Position numbers and translations under genes: made by a program. Below are positions 30,586-42,551 of a stretch of DNA of 64,000 nucleotides, in pieces; within the stretch, counting starts at the first letter, position 1; each line of letters starts with the position of its first letter. The stretch comes from Linanthus parryae (taxonomy: Eukaryota > Streptophyta > Magnoliopsida > Ericales > Polemoniaceae): contig JALGPY010000009.1 of the NCBI GenBank assembly GCA_023055425.1, positions 53,878,616 to 53,942,615 on the forward strand, given 5' to 3'. A model generated the notes under the pieces. That model saw nothing but the letters and a program-made list of their open reading frames with translations. It did not search any database and was not told the DNA's origin.

Positions 30586-31089
30586 GAATCGAAGATTGTT
30601 CTTCAATCACCCAAATCCTAGCACCGCAGAGGGAAGGAGAGTGACGAGAATCGGGGAAGAACGGAGAGAGTGGGACGGTTGAGAGGAAATGAACGAGAGA
30701 GTGAGAGAGAGAGAGTTTTGATTTGCCTAATTAATCCACATACTAGGGTTTACAGCTAATGAAAGCATTTGGGCATAATTAGGTGGGTTAGTTTCTTAAT
30801 CCATTTCAATTAGGCCCAATTAAAAAAAGAGGCTGAATTTTTAGTAAGGGTAAGATGGTATTTTAGGGTGTAGAAAGTTTTCATTTTATGAAAGTTTAAA
30901 GAATTGGTTGGGACGTCCCAAAAAGGAAAAATTAAAGAATTGGCTGTGACGGAGGGAGTATCAATTATGCTCCTCCCTTCAATAAAAGCAACTTGTGAAT
31001 TTTGAACAAGGTGGGTGAGTTATGGTTTTAATCAAGTTGTCACGGATCTTGGATATGCATTTTTAAACCGTGTTGCAATAGGATTTAGG

Positions 31090-31780
31090 CCTGTAATGAG
31101 ACACCTCAAGAGGATTACGAATTTTTGGGGCCAAGGCAATGCATTCTATAACCTTGGCAATCAAACTTCCAGTTCTTTTCAACTAGTTTACTGAATTGAG
31201 GGTGCTTTGCCCACATATCATAAAACATACAATGCTTCTTTGGGTATGTATTGTCTAGGATACCGACCTTGACCATCATTGGAGAATGATCAGAAGAGAG
31301 AGGATCCCCAAACACAAACAGTGAATTAGGCAGAGCATTATCCCGCTTGCCTCTTAGACCAAGTAAACATGAGGCAAGAGTATCTGAACTCCTCCACATT
31401 AAGACATTGCACACAATCATCCATGTCATTCATGTAATCAGGTCATTCTTCACTGCGAAAGTTCTTAAGCTATAAAATCACCCATGACAATCCATCTGCT
31501 ATTATTCGTAGAGGGAGCCCTGTTCTTTAGGTCAGCCCATAACTTCCTTCGTCCCATTGAGTTGTTAAGCCCATAAACTATAGTAGCAAAAAGCTTCTCA
31601 TCCCAGCTCTCGTAAGAATACTACAATGCATAAGTTGCAATGTACTGAATTGCTTTATCACATTGTACAATGATTCCAGATAACCCACAGCAGCCTAACC
31701 TCTTCTCAAAAGGTTTCTCACCCCTTATGCCTTCTTTAAGGATAAAAAAATGTCAGTACTAAATGAGCTTGCTTTACTAC
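31090..31780 (-). pseudogene. LINE ORF2 endonuclease domain remnant (right arm)
   Basis: Mirror of 25375-26110. It preserves a part lost on the left: SWDEKLFATIVYGLNN then GRRKLWADLKN, followed by WIVMGDF. Later FVFGDPLSSDHSPMMVKVGI gives the SDHSP motif, then FSKLVEKNWKFD. The frame is interrupted at several places. Confidence 0.75.
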
Positions 31781-31859
31781 TTCAAATTTTGAAAATCTCC
31801 ACCAGTAACGGCATTTCTTATTTCACGCCCTCTAATAGATACTATCTGTTACCTTATTT

Positions 31860-32140
31860 GTGTCCAGATTTTTTGCCATTAACGTGATCATTATCATCAC
31901 TATTCCAATTTCATTTCAGCAATTAACGCAATCACTAGGTTTAATTTTCGGATTTCATATTCCTATAGACTATGCATATGCTTCCATCTGTTTACATTGC
32001 ATCTCTTTCTCAAAATCTATCTCAAGCTGGTTTCCACCTGTCTAGAAAAGTCGTCTTATAAGAGGCTTGAATTCCTAGAATGCTGAGAAGATCTCAGCAG
32101 AATCCCGAAAGTAAGTAGTATTATAAGTTTGGGCCATGTT
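31860..32140 (+). repeat. Extra copy of the inverted-repeat centre segment
   Basis: Direct repeat of 27340-27580 (shared words CATCTCTTTCTCA, TCTCAAGCTGGTTTCC, GAGAAGATCTCAGCA, CCCGAAAGTAAGTA), lying outside its mirrored position. No gene; ORF 31860-32045 is chance. Confidence 0.55.
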
Positions 32141-33599
32141 TGATTTCACTGTTTTGGTGGGATAGGACAGAAATACTAGGTCAAGGCTCTTGTTGGTTGT
32201 TGAAAAAGTAAACCGATGGCTTTTAATTGGGTCCATTTTTAGCACTCACAATCCCGTGAACATAGAATAAAAACTTGTTTGTTTGCTTATTTTCCTAACA
32301 TTCCACACCTTCGTTATGTTTTGAAAAAAGACATTATGCTTCTCAATGTGACTGTCTTTTCCCGTTCGACCATAGTCAAATTCGAGACCGATTCTCTTTT
32401 TTTACTTTGATTGCTTATTTTTAGGGTTACATGGATTAACACTTTGGGAGCTTCTTGGACGTGCATGTTGATGAACTATGCCCAGGGTCGGCTTAAGCAG
32501 CTCATTCCTTTGTGTGGTGCACCAGAGTTTAAGAGGGCACCAAAATTTCTAAATATAACGGGTAAATTATTAAATTCATTTATAGTTATTAGTATGTTCA
32601 TATCAATTCCTTACCTATGTTGGACCTGTAAGATCGCATACCAAAGAGATCGGGACTCATCTCTCTCTATATAAAATTTATCATCAGATCTCGCAACGAC
32701 GTCCCTATTTTGTAGCCACATCAATCATCCAAAAATCCAATACAACCATATTATCCCCATTCTCAACGAAAATCCATATTCTCAAGCAACATTATTACCT
32801 CCGCTCATAGATCAGTGTAGTTCAAATGTTCAATCGACAAAAGAAAATCTAAGTTCGGGAATTCGACGAATTAGCTTCCACTCCATCAAGATTTCTATTT
32901 TTTCACCGATAGTGAAGTCTAGATACTTCAGTAGAACAATTCGGGTTTACCGCCAAGTCTATAAAACTGTAAATGTCTAGGTATGCAAAAGAATCAGTAA
33001 TTTTTGTGTACATTAGGTTTCTTATATCTCAATATTAACGTACTATTCAACTTGCTCTTGTTGTTTACAATTTTTTAGCCATTGAGGTCGGATTTGAACT
33101 TCTACACATAGTCTAGACCCATCTATTGGTATGTAAAAATAAATAAAATTGTGTACACTTAGTGTATTATATCTCAATTTTGATGTTGAATGGAGTTGGG
33201 AAGTTTCCATTTTGTGAAGCAATGTTTTCTAAATGTTTCAAGGAAGAGACAGTACAAAGTCAAAGACAAATCAATGTTGGTATTACACGAGCTGAACCAG
33301 TTTGTTAGGTCATAATACTCGTGGGTTTTGTTTATGGGTAGACCCACAGTTTGTGTAAGTTCAACCCCTCGTGGGATTCATTTTGTATTCTGGAACTTCA
33401 TGTGTTATAGCAGGTTCAAAAGCTTATTGTATGTGAAAGCTCAGTAATGAGGTCCATGTTTATTTGTCAAATGGGCTATGACATGATTTCTCTTCTATAC
33501 TAAATGTAGAAACCAGAACAGTGTGCCCTGGCCTTAGGGTTCAACGTGGTGTTAAATATCATGATGTGTTTCAGAATTGTATAAAAGGCCTCAAATTTA

Positions 33600-33757
33600 A
33601 TGATTGCTTAGGGTAACAAATAGACTAGAGTCCGCACTGTTTCCTACCCATACTTTTAATTGGAACACACACTCTAGCATATGAGATTCTAGAAGTTTCT
33701 TCTAAGATCGTCATACAGTCACTCTCATCTGGGAATCGAAATAGCCAAGTACCCTCA
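33600..33757 (-). pseudogene. LINE ORF1 (DUF4283) core remnant (right arm)
   Basis: The minus strand reads PNEGTWLFRFPDESDCMTIL then RISYARVCVPIK, the mirror of 23314-23465 and slightly better preserved. A hAT-like end (TAGGGATGGCAAT) begins at 33759. Confidence 0.55.
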
Positions 33758-33758
33758 T

Positions 33759-34765
33759 TAGGGATGGCAATATGATTCGATCCGACCCGAAATTCGAGCG
33801 ATTCAATCTGAATGGATAAAGTCCTAATTCGATCTTCCATTCTAAAATGGATCGAATATTGATCCATTTTAATCCGGATCCGGCAGGATATTCAATGGAT
33901 ATCCGGCCCGGTTGAATCCGAACATGTATACTTTCACCAAAATACCCTTTAAGTTATAAAAATACAAATTAACACACATATAAACACATATCTATCTAAA
34001 ACCCTATCACTCTCACCAGTCACCACTCACGTAGTCACATCGGTTCGATTTCAGACTTTAGTAGAACGCAGCCCTCTCTCTCTCTCTTACCACTCACTGT
34101 CTGTTCGTGAGAGAGTGAGTCGTCGGCGTCCGACGACGAGTCTCTCTCTCACCACTCCAGCCGAAGAACGCAGCCCTCTCAAGACGCACATAAGAGTCTC
34201 TCTTCCCACTTCTTATGTATCTTGCTTCTCTGTTCATTCTCTGATCGATCGCTTCGTTTTCGGTAGATTTTGTGTGCAATCACGTGATAGTGGCGATTGA
34301 TTAGTGCTGTTAATTTAGGGTTTGATGTTGGTTTAGGGTTTGATGAAAAACTAGGGTTTTCCAAATTTAAACTATGAGAATCATATAGGGAAAGATGATA
34401 AGGAGAGGAATTTATTCAAGAAGCAAAGCAACATAAAATTCTGTATCGAACAATTGAGAGGTTCATATGTTCTTGAAAATCTGTTCATTGTCAAACTCCT
34501 GATCTCATGGACAATTTTGTTATGTTTTCTTGGGTTAAATTTGTGGGTGATTCGATGTATTAAACATTTTGAATGACTTTATTTATGGGTAGATCTGAGG
34601 TTGTAATGTTTCTGAATTTATGGATCTGTTGTTTCCCTTATCCAAGTTTGTATACTGTAATAGTCAGCAGTCAGAATGTTTTTATTTGCTGTAACATTTT
34701 GGTGTTTTTTTGGATTCTCTATTCTGGATCCAGAATTTGGATCCGCATACGATCCGATTATATTT
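33759..34765. mobile_element. hAT-like element, right arm copy, cut by duplication B
   Basis: Mirror of most of 22170-23313. It begins TAGGGATGGCAAT and stops within GATCCGCATACGATCCG, where copy B starts. CT/GA microsatellites occur near 34075-34160. No coding sequence. Confidence 0.5.
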
Positions 34766-35877
34766 AACCTTCACTTTTTTATTCACTCTGTCCTCCATTT
34801 CAGGAGCCCTTAATTAGTTTAGACAGTGACTTACTAGATTCTTCAGCGGCCCAGAGTTGCAACGAGGCCATATCTTCATACTGATTTCACGTTTCCTTTA
34901 GGTGTACAAACTTCTGTTGCGACCCAATACCCTAGACATCTCTGTCAAGCTATTCTTGTTCCTTAAAGAGATTTTGCTTTTACTGTGGAGGTTAACAAAG
35001 ATAGCCAATTAGATCTAAGCTCTAAAGCTCAGCTGGTCTATGTGGCATGCAGTCATACTTGTAAACCCAAAAGCTTATGTCTAGCATTATGTTGACGTTG
35101 AAAATAAAAGAGAAAGGAAGAGGAAGATGATAACATAAAATGCATCCACCAAGACTCCTAGGAATCCAATAAATGGAGTCTAAATAGTATACCTGGAGTA
35201 TACTCAACCAAAGAAATTGGGTTCTTCTTTTCAACAATAAGAAAAGAGCGTACCTGTGAACTTACTACTTGAACACCTCAAACAGAATAATTACCATCAG
35301 CAACAAATCCACCCAGTTGATACTCGAGCTCATGCTTCCTCATAATCCTTCGGGAATGCGATCAAGTCACGAAAACAATAAGTCCTGTAATTTTGGATTT
35401 GATGAGACCCAGTTGATTCATAGAACATGATCCTAACTACCAAGAAGAAACATCTTACTATAAGGGCGCTTTCTCCAATGACTTGCGGAGTCTTAGATCG
35501 AAACCATGAGTACTGGAGCTTGCTGAAGATCGGTCATAGTCCTTATAATGTCAAGAAGCCACTCTTGCCCCTGTTAAATTTGCCAATAGTTAGTTGAGAA
35601 GCCACATCAATAAGAAATCTTTGGGTTTCTCAAAGATAGAGTGAATTGTGATTTTCAACTAACTCAAAGATAGAGAATTGGTTCGACTTAACTTCAGCAT
35701 GCAGGTACTCAATACTGTTTAGCCCAAGGAAAGTGAGAGAAGATGCAGGAGCTCAATGACAAGAAGAGTCCTTGCTCCTCTGATAATAAAGAATAAAGAA
35801 AAACAAGTAACATATTGGACTGTAATTTCTCGCAAATAGTATTCTCGCACTGTAATTTCAAAATTTACCTCTGCAGC

Positions 35878-36127
35878 ATCAGAAATTGAGCTTGCAAATT
35901 GGACTCCTTTTGCTGGAGCTGCAACAGAGTTTCCACCTGATATATCTTGTAAGTCTCCTAATATAAGAAACAAAAGGGAAAAAATAATAAGGATACGAGT
36001 AAAGACACAACTTATGAACCTCATAATTAAATATAAACTTAGCTGGGTCAGTTTGCTCCACAAGCCGAGACTCTAGATTCTCTATTCTTTCATCTATCTT
36101 TTCTTGTGCTCTTCCCTGCTGCGTCAT
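35878..36127 (-). pseudogene. Coiled-coil exon-like pieces (copy B)
   Basis: Counterpart of 12737-13040: MTQQGRAQEKIDERIENLES and RLVEQTDPAKF, then, after an intron-like gap, an 80-90 nt piece ending AG/GTAAAT. Substitutions are about evenly spread between pieces. Parent unknown. Confidence 0.35.
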
Positions 36128-37120
36128 ATTTTTCTGTTTTTCATCGTTCTCATTACTTCCTTAAACTCCATCTTCCTGCAGTGCAGCAATAAATTCTTTA
36201 CCATAAGCAAAAGGAACCCAACTATGTAAATCAAGATTGACACGATATATGCTTAACAAGCAACTGAAAATTCCATGTCTACAGGACAGTCCCTGTCAAG
36301 AAATGCAGTTTTAGTTTATCTTTCAGTTATATACAGTTGTTGTAAAGCAAAAATAAATTCTGCATATCCCTTTGGCCTTTCATCTCCGACTATGTAAATC
36401 AAGATTGCCGAGACATATATTTAATAACCAACTGAAAAAACCAAGTCTGCAGGGCATTCCCTATGAAGAAATGCAATTTTAGTTTATCTTTCAGTTATAT
36501 ACAGTTGTTGGAAAGAAAAAATATATTTATGTTACTAGTTATGTAACCAAATACTTCAGAGAGAACTTGTATTACCTAGGAACAGTGGGTGACAACGTGA
36601 CATTATTGGACATGATATTGTGCTCCTTTATAAACAAAATCATGGCTTCACCACAGTTCCAATGCATTGATATACCATAAAATCAAAAACGCATTCAATG
36701 ATGCATACCAGGAAGCATTCATTGATGCATACCATAAAGTATTGCTCATTCTGCTGTGAGACAACCAATGTACTAAGACAAAAAAAGTAAAGTGATGACA
36801 ATGCAAGTGTTTCCTAAAGTAAAAGTAGAACGGTAAAAGTACATATATGAATTTCAGATCAAATTGGGGTTGACAATGATTGTATAGTACACAGAAAAGT
36901 GGACAATCATAGGCTGGAAAACTATGTATTAAGGACTTACAGTACACATATAATGCTATCAGGACGGCAACGAGGAGATAAAAACTGACGATGATCCTTA
37001 TTGGATGAACATGTTTAGAACAAGTGTGAACTGTGAACCTTGGATTACTTTCTTCAAATACTGAAACAGCTAAATTCAGGCACTTTCCCAATGTATACAA
37101 ACGGCAAAAATAACGGCGGA

Positions 37121-38298
37121 TTATAGCATTTCCTTAATAAAATCAAGGTTCAAGCTGTCAACAACATTAAATGTCAGGCCCCAAAATTCTCGCCCCGGGT
37201 AATTCACAGCTTTCACAGCTCTAATCTTCGCATACTAAACATTTAGTGATAGCTGAACTATCCGTCCCATACCATCCGAGCTTTCATCTGAGGACTAACT
37301 CCAATTCCAATGTCTTGCCCACTTCTCGCAATCTTGAATGACAAATTCCTTCTAAGACGGCAATGCAATCCCCGTATTCGTCAACTGAATCCCATCAATG
37401 GCTAGGATTACATCACCCGAGAGTAACCCGTCTCGTGATTCAGAGTTTCAAAAAACGGCAAACGCGGCGCGGAGCGGCCGTGTTGTAACGGAAGCGGCAG
37501 AGAGCGCGACCGTTTTTCCCGTTACGCGTCATGTGAATTTTATGCACACAAAAAACGGCCGTTTCGCGTCGGGAAAACGGAAAAAACGGGGAAAACGGCA
37601 ATTTTGTGTTGGGAAATCGGGAAAAAACGGGAAAAACGGAGAAAAGGTCCGTGAATGTTTTCTAAAATTCACATATTCGATGCCCGTTCTCCGTTACAGT
37701 CCCTCCGATATAGTCCGATCCCGTTACACGCGACCGCGACCGACACGTCATCCGCTTCCTTTTTTAAAACCTTGCTCGTGAAGCAGCAGAAAATGCCCGA
37801 ATCTCGGGTACAAGAACACCAGGGAAAGCCTCTTGAACAGGCAATCCAACAAACACTACATGTGCAAAGACTATCACATAAGCAAATATTATATTGGCAA
37901 TAACACCAGCTGAAACAACAAAAACCCTAACAAAAATTGGCATGTTTTTTTAGTAGATTCACATCATCTACATGGATATCATTGTCAGGAACGTGATCAG
38001 GAAACCCCACAAACCCACCCAGAGGAAATGCTCTATTATTGGACGAATTTACTTACATGTATGCCCTGAAGAGAAGCTGCCAGAAAATGACCACTTTCAT
38101 GAACAACAATGATAATCGCCAAACAAAAAGAGGGTTTTCGCAGGTGAAGTGAGATGCGATGGGGAGAGTTGGGGATGAGATTGGAGAAGATAGAGATTTG
38201 GGGATGTGGGTTTTGGGTCTGAGGCGAAAATCGAAGACGGGGGTTCAAGATGTGACTAGAGAGGAAGAAGATGGTAGAGAAGGGAGGCTAGCGATCAT
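37121..38298 (-). pseudogene. ARASP-type protease pseudogene, copy B fragment 1
   Basis: Nearly identical to 13967-15147, with the same HESGH zinc motif, PDZ piece (SGDVILAIDG), C-terminus NLDFIKEML and the same defects. The shared lesions show that decay preceded duplication. Confidence 0.72.
37440..37774. mobile_element. hAT-like MITE (copy B)
   Basis: 335-bp counterpart of 14286-14623, with flanks CTCGTGAT (37432-37439) and CTCGTGAA (37775-37782). Confidence 0.6.
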
Positions 38299-38477
38299 GG
38301 TGTTTCATGAGGGATTGGGTTAAGGAAGCCCGTCATGGGCTTAGACTTGAAATTCAAGCCTGATGGAACATATGAATTGGGCTTCGATTATGTAATTTTA
38401 CTCCAAGCCCGGTCCAAGCTCTCTATTACATTCAAGCACAACGGGGAAAATGAAAAATAATATGCATATTTACTTAA

Positions 38478-38984
38478 GGGTAATGGACACTAAACTTACC
38501 TGCAAAATGCGTTTTGGGACACAAAACTCCCATGCAGTTCCAATTTCCATTACAACCCTCTGCAATATACACACACCAGTGGGACATACAACCAACTGCA
38601 GTTTCAATTTTCCACTACATCCCCTACAATATATATATATATATATATGGGACATTTGACCCCAAATTGATAACGGGGTCCGAATTCTAACGCAAATCAT
38701 CACATGTTATTCACGTGCTAGCTCTATAGATGAAGAAAAAACAACTTCAAAGACCACTACGTGATTTTGCAGATGATGAATTTTCGTTAGAAATTTGACC
38801 CCAATACAATTTGGGATTAAGTGTCCCACAGATGTATATTGTAGGGAGGTTTTGGGAAATTGAGGCTACAGGGGGTTATGTGTCTCACAAGTGTACATTG
38901 CAGGGGGTTGTAGTAGGAAATTGAAAGTGCATGAAATTTTGTGTCTCAAAACGCATTTTGCAGGTAGGTTAGTGTCCATTACCC
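38478..38984. mobile_element. MULE-like MITE (copy B)
   Basis: Counterpart of 15327-15824 with the same 9-bp flanks (38469-38477 and 38985-38993) and the same TIR GGGTAATGGACACTAA. The internal TA repeat is longer here (about 38629-38648). Confidence 0.65.
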
Positions 38985-39639
38985 TATACTTAATTACATA
39001 AGTACACTCTATAAATTACACGTTTAATGTCATGTATCAAATACAAAATGAAGAAGTACAATGCATTTTCGTACTCAATGAAGATTTTACAGCGGAAGAC
39101 GGTATATAATAACAAATCATTTTACTACGTTTCCCATAACCGACTCTTTCCATATTCGAATGATTTTTTAAGGGTGGATGATGAAATACCGTTTTTTATT
39201 GAGCGAATTTCGATAATTTATGTCTACAATTGGGCTCGTTTATAATTTTATAACGTTGGGGAATGTATTAGTATTTGTCTAATCATTCCGGGCCGCTGTG
39301 AAACTTTGAAGAACTTGATTTCACATATTAATATATCCTAATTTCCATTTTTTTAATTCGTAATTCTCCCCTTTATTAATTTTCCTAATCAACTCTTAAT
39401 TTTACTAAATATTATCTACCAGGGAAAACCCTAACCTCTTACGCCCATGTATGTCATATGTAAACACACTCCATCCCACCTCCACCGCGTCTCTCTTCCT
39501 CATCGTACAAACCCAAAAGAAAACTTGTATTCCTTCCATGCATACATACGTACCTTTCCTATCGTTTCTCACCATATGTTTCTCTCTCTAACAGATCTCC
39601 CATTTAAGAGTTATCTGTGAGCTTATATTGGGCTGTTTT

Positions 39640-41518
39640 AGAATGAGTTATCATAATTCTGAGCATGTTTTATCCGACAAAAACTTGCATGTTCTAAAAA
39701 AAGAGGAAGTTGTGCTTAATTGCGAAATTTGTTCATGCATAATTTGACGTTATTTTGTAAATGTAATCGCTTAGTATGGTTATTCGTGTTGTCTTGACAG
39801 GAATGTATTAGTATTGAATTCGGAAACAAAGAAACGCTCAAGCGGATAAAAGAGAAGCAAAGTTGGAGAAGCTAGAATGACCAGCCTTCACTCTTTTGCA
39901 GACATCTTGAATTCTACAAGTAATTTTGGAGTGATACTGGTGGCAAATGAAAGTAGACTTCAAGAGGTTCCCAGTGACAGGTCACGGAACCAAAACAGAG
40001 TCTAGATGAAAAAGATATGGTCATGCAAAGTTGAAGCAGTTGCTGCCTGCGTGGCTGGCTGTAGCCACGCATGCAAAGAGCAGAAATGTCATTTTTCGGC
40101 CACTGTCTGTGTGGCTGGCGGTAGCCACACAGACCGAGAGTCACGAGCTGATTTTTGACATTGGTTGTTGTTTGTGTGATTGCCTGCGTGGCTGGAAGTA
40201 GCCACGCAGGCAGAGAGTTCGAGACAACTTTTTTGGCTAAGTATGGACAAGGTTGGCTGCTGTCTGCGTGGTTGGCTGTAGCCACGCAGCCCGAGAGGAA
40301 GAAGAGAGAAAAACAAGGCTAGAAGACCCCTGTATGCGTGGCTGGCTGCAACCACGCAGCAGCCATGCAGGCAGGGGAGAGAGAGAGACTTTTTGGAAGC
40401 TGACAGGGCCACTGTCTGCGTGGCTGGCAGTAGCCACGCAGGTAGCCGCGCATGAAGTGGGAAATTCTGAGGCGGTTTGGCTAGTGGCAGTTTCGTGAAT
40501 TCAGACAGTTTTTCAGGAAACTTCTCAGCACTATATTTTTTGTAAGGGACTTCTCAGCACTACATAAAGGAACGTCCAGAGCTCGTTTTTGACACAGAAT
40601 ACACCCAAGGAGAAGTCTACGCATACTCATAGAGCACGGAAGTGTGAATCCAGAAAGACACTCGTTTGATTTCAATTCTCTCTTTATTTCAAAACATCAT
40701 TATTTGATTGTTTAAGCTAGTAGCTAAACTTTTAACCTAGGTTTTCGGTCAACCTAGGGTTGCTATCAAGTATTTAGTTCTACTTTGTTTATGGATTCAT
40801 GATCTCCGGATCCTAATATCAGCAGTTGTATTTGATATTTTAGCTTTGATTTTACTATTTATGCATGATCAAAGTCGCGAACCAGAATTGCTACAGACAC
40901 ATCCCGGCATACGAAAAGTGACTGTTTAGGGTTAGGAAGAGAAGACATAATTTAGCACCTTGCCCTGATTGACCAAACATAGAAGGGAAAATAGGACTAG
41001 CCTGAGCATCTAACCAATTGTGAACGGTTTTGACCGAGGCCTTTAGGACAGGTTAGAAACCCTATCAGCCTTAGAACGAGACTGCAGATTTAGGTAGCTT
41101 AACAGGAGCCGAAAATCTGAAGAATTATGACTACGTGTAGCAACTGAAAAGCTACTACACTACTGGTACGTGGCACAAATAATCTGAATGCTTTGTAACT
41201 TCATAACCAAAAGAAAGAAAAACTGAAGAAATCCTAGGGGATCGTGGAATCTAGTATCTTAAACCCTAGAATTACAACACTCTAGATTATTATGAAATTC
41301 TCACAAAAAAGTTTTACTTTTTAGTTATTTACTTTCGTTACTTAGTTCGTAATCATAAACTCTCAAAATATTCCTCTTTTTTATGCTCTGTTCTTTGAAA
41401 CTGATTACTTGAGAAACCTAAAAAAAAATCCTCGTGGGATTTCGATAATCGGAGTGGAAAATACTATTTATACTACTTGATTTGTATACTTGCGAACAAC
41501 ACGCTAAATTGCGCATGA
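39640..41518 (+). repeat. Old Athila-type LTR (copy B, full promoter region)
   Basis: It ends TTGCGCATGA next to a decayed PBS. It contains six hairpins (40048-40441), a TATA-like CTATATTTTT about 90 nt after them (40531), and then an R/U5 part colinear with the intact Athila LTR (CTAGGGTT, TATGGATTCATGAT, TAGGGTTAGGAAGA). The left end is not sharp. It is a different Athila subfamily from 45077-58513. Confidence 0.65.
40048..40441 (+). promoter_or_regulatory. Array of six U3 hairpins (TGCGTGGCT...AGCCACGCA)
   Basis: Six inverted repeats lie at 40048-40071, 40105-40134, 40181-40212, 40264-40289, 40335-40358 and 40417-40441. All share the core GTGGCTGGC.GTAGCCAC with variation. The arm changes are compensatory: unit 2 has CTGTGTGGCT paired with AGCCACACAG, so both arms changed together, and unit 3 extends to 13-bp arms. 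This suggests the pairing itself is or was maintained. Confidence 0.8.
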
Positions 41519-41524
41519 AGTTTT

Positions 41525-41542
41525 TGGGGCCGTTGCCAGGGA
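41525..41542 (+). other. Decayed Athila PBS (copy B)
   Basis: TGGGGCCGTTGCCAGGGA, two differences from the tRNA-Asp PBS used by the intact element. Confidence 0.7.
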
Positions 41543-41687
41543 CTTTTAGCAGTTTATTTAGTATTCAGAATTAATTTGAAGAGTATTTTTCTTTTATTTT
41601 AATTTTTCTTATCTCACTGCTCTTGAGATCTTTGTTTTTCAGGAACAACTTCTCAAAGACCACAGACGCAGACACCGCGAAAGAAGG

Positions 41688-42204
41688 ATGGCAGATTTAC
41701 CAGCAGATCCAGAGGCACATACTCCAGCTCATATGGCTTGGTACATCGAGGAGTTGATCGCAGCAGGCTTTGCTACCCGGAACAACCAGAGGAAATACAA
41801 CGGATCTGGAAAAGCCTTGGTGGAGAACTTTGAAGTCCCTTCGGGAGGACATGAGCCAGCAATTGTAGTGCCAGAAATCACTACTGAGCACTGCGATTTA
41901 AAACCCTCCACCATCCAGACTGTTCAGAATCTCTGTTTGTTCCATGCCAGAGCCAATGAAGACCCGAATGACTTTATTGGGAAGTTCGAAGATTACTGCA
42001 AAAAGGTCCGGTACAAGGGAGTCGATGTAGTGGCACTCAAGTTGATCATGCTCCCATACTGCCTGTACGGAACAACCAAGGACTGGCTCGAATTCTGAGA
42101 TCCCAGATCCATCACTACATGGCAGGGATGTGTTGCAGATTTTATGGAAAAATTCTACCCCGCCTTTCGCTAATCCAACTGCAGGGCGAGATTTTATCAT
42201 TCAA
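41688..42204 (+). pseudogene. Athila gag N-terminal stub (copy B)
   Basis: Open from ATG 41688 to TGA 42096-42098 (136 codons). Landmarks: MADLPADPEAHTPAHMAWYI, KALVENFEVPSGGHEPAIVV, NDFIGKFEDYCKKVRYKG and CLYGTTKDWLEF. The TGA is a point change where copy A has CGA. The homology continues past it to LQGEILSF and then joins protease fragment 2 at about 42204. As in A, no protease, RT or integrase remains. Confidence 0.85.
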
Positions 42205-42551
42205 ACTGAAAGTGGAAATAACACCAGTTGAAACAACAAGAACCCTATCAACAATTAATATATTCTTTTTTAGTAAATTCACATTGTCAACAGGGATATC
42301 ACTGTCAGGATCATTATCAGGAAACCCCCACAAACCCACCCCAAAGAAATGCTCTACAATTGGACGAATTTACTTACATGTATGCCCTGAAGATAAGATG
42401 CGGAAAAATGAACACTTTCATGAACAACAATGAGCCGTCAAAACTGTAATTGCCTCTGTTGTGGCCAAACAAAAAATGGGTTTTCGCAGGTGAAGTGAGA
42501 TGCGATGGGGAGAGTGAGCATGATATTGGAGAAGATAGAGATTTGGGGATG
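42205..42551 (-). pseudogene. ARASP-type protease pseudogene, copy B fragment 2
   Basis: Counterpart of 18341-18688: GFPDNDPDSDIPVDNVNLLK and KNILIVDRVLVVSTG. It abuts the gag stub at one end and the Gypsy LTR end at the other. Confidence 0.65.

Larger units (their letters stand above)
28531..30958. mobile_element. Foldback element with Stowaway/mariner-type ends carrying an ORF in each arm
   Basis: The left end CTCCCTCCATCCCAGCCAAT and the right end (rc) CTCCCTCCGTCACAGCCAAT differ at two positions and match the plant mariner/Stowaway terminus CTCCCTCCGTCCC. TA flanks both sides (28529-28530 and 30959-30960). The two halves are inverted copies of about 1.2 kb each, meeting near 29770. Each arm carries the same gene-like segment. 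At 2.4 kb it is far larger than ordinary Stowaway MITEs. It has no transposase, so it would depend on one in trans. Confidence 0.85.
27480..34765 (-). repeat. Right arm of the large inverted repeat (interrupted by a foldback element)
   Basis: Reverse partner of 22345-27110. After subtraction of the foldback insertion (28531-30958) it is about 4.9 kb, close to the left arm (4.8 kb). The outer end lies inside a hAT-like end, where duplication B starts. Confidence 0.8.

Noticed and set aside
40048..40441. Possible CRISPR array (regular repeats with spacers)
   Set aside because: The repeats are inverted hairpins of variable length in a plant LTR, spacers are irregular, and no cas genes are present.
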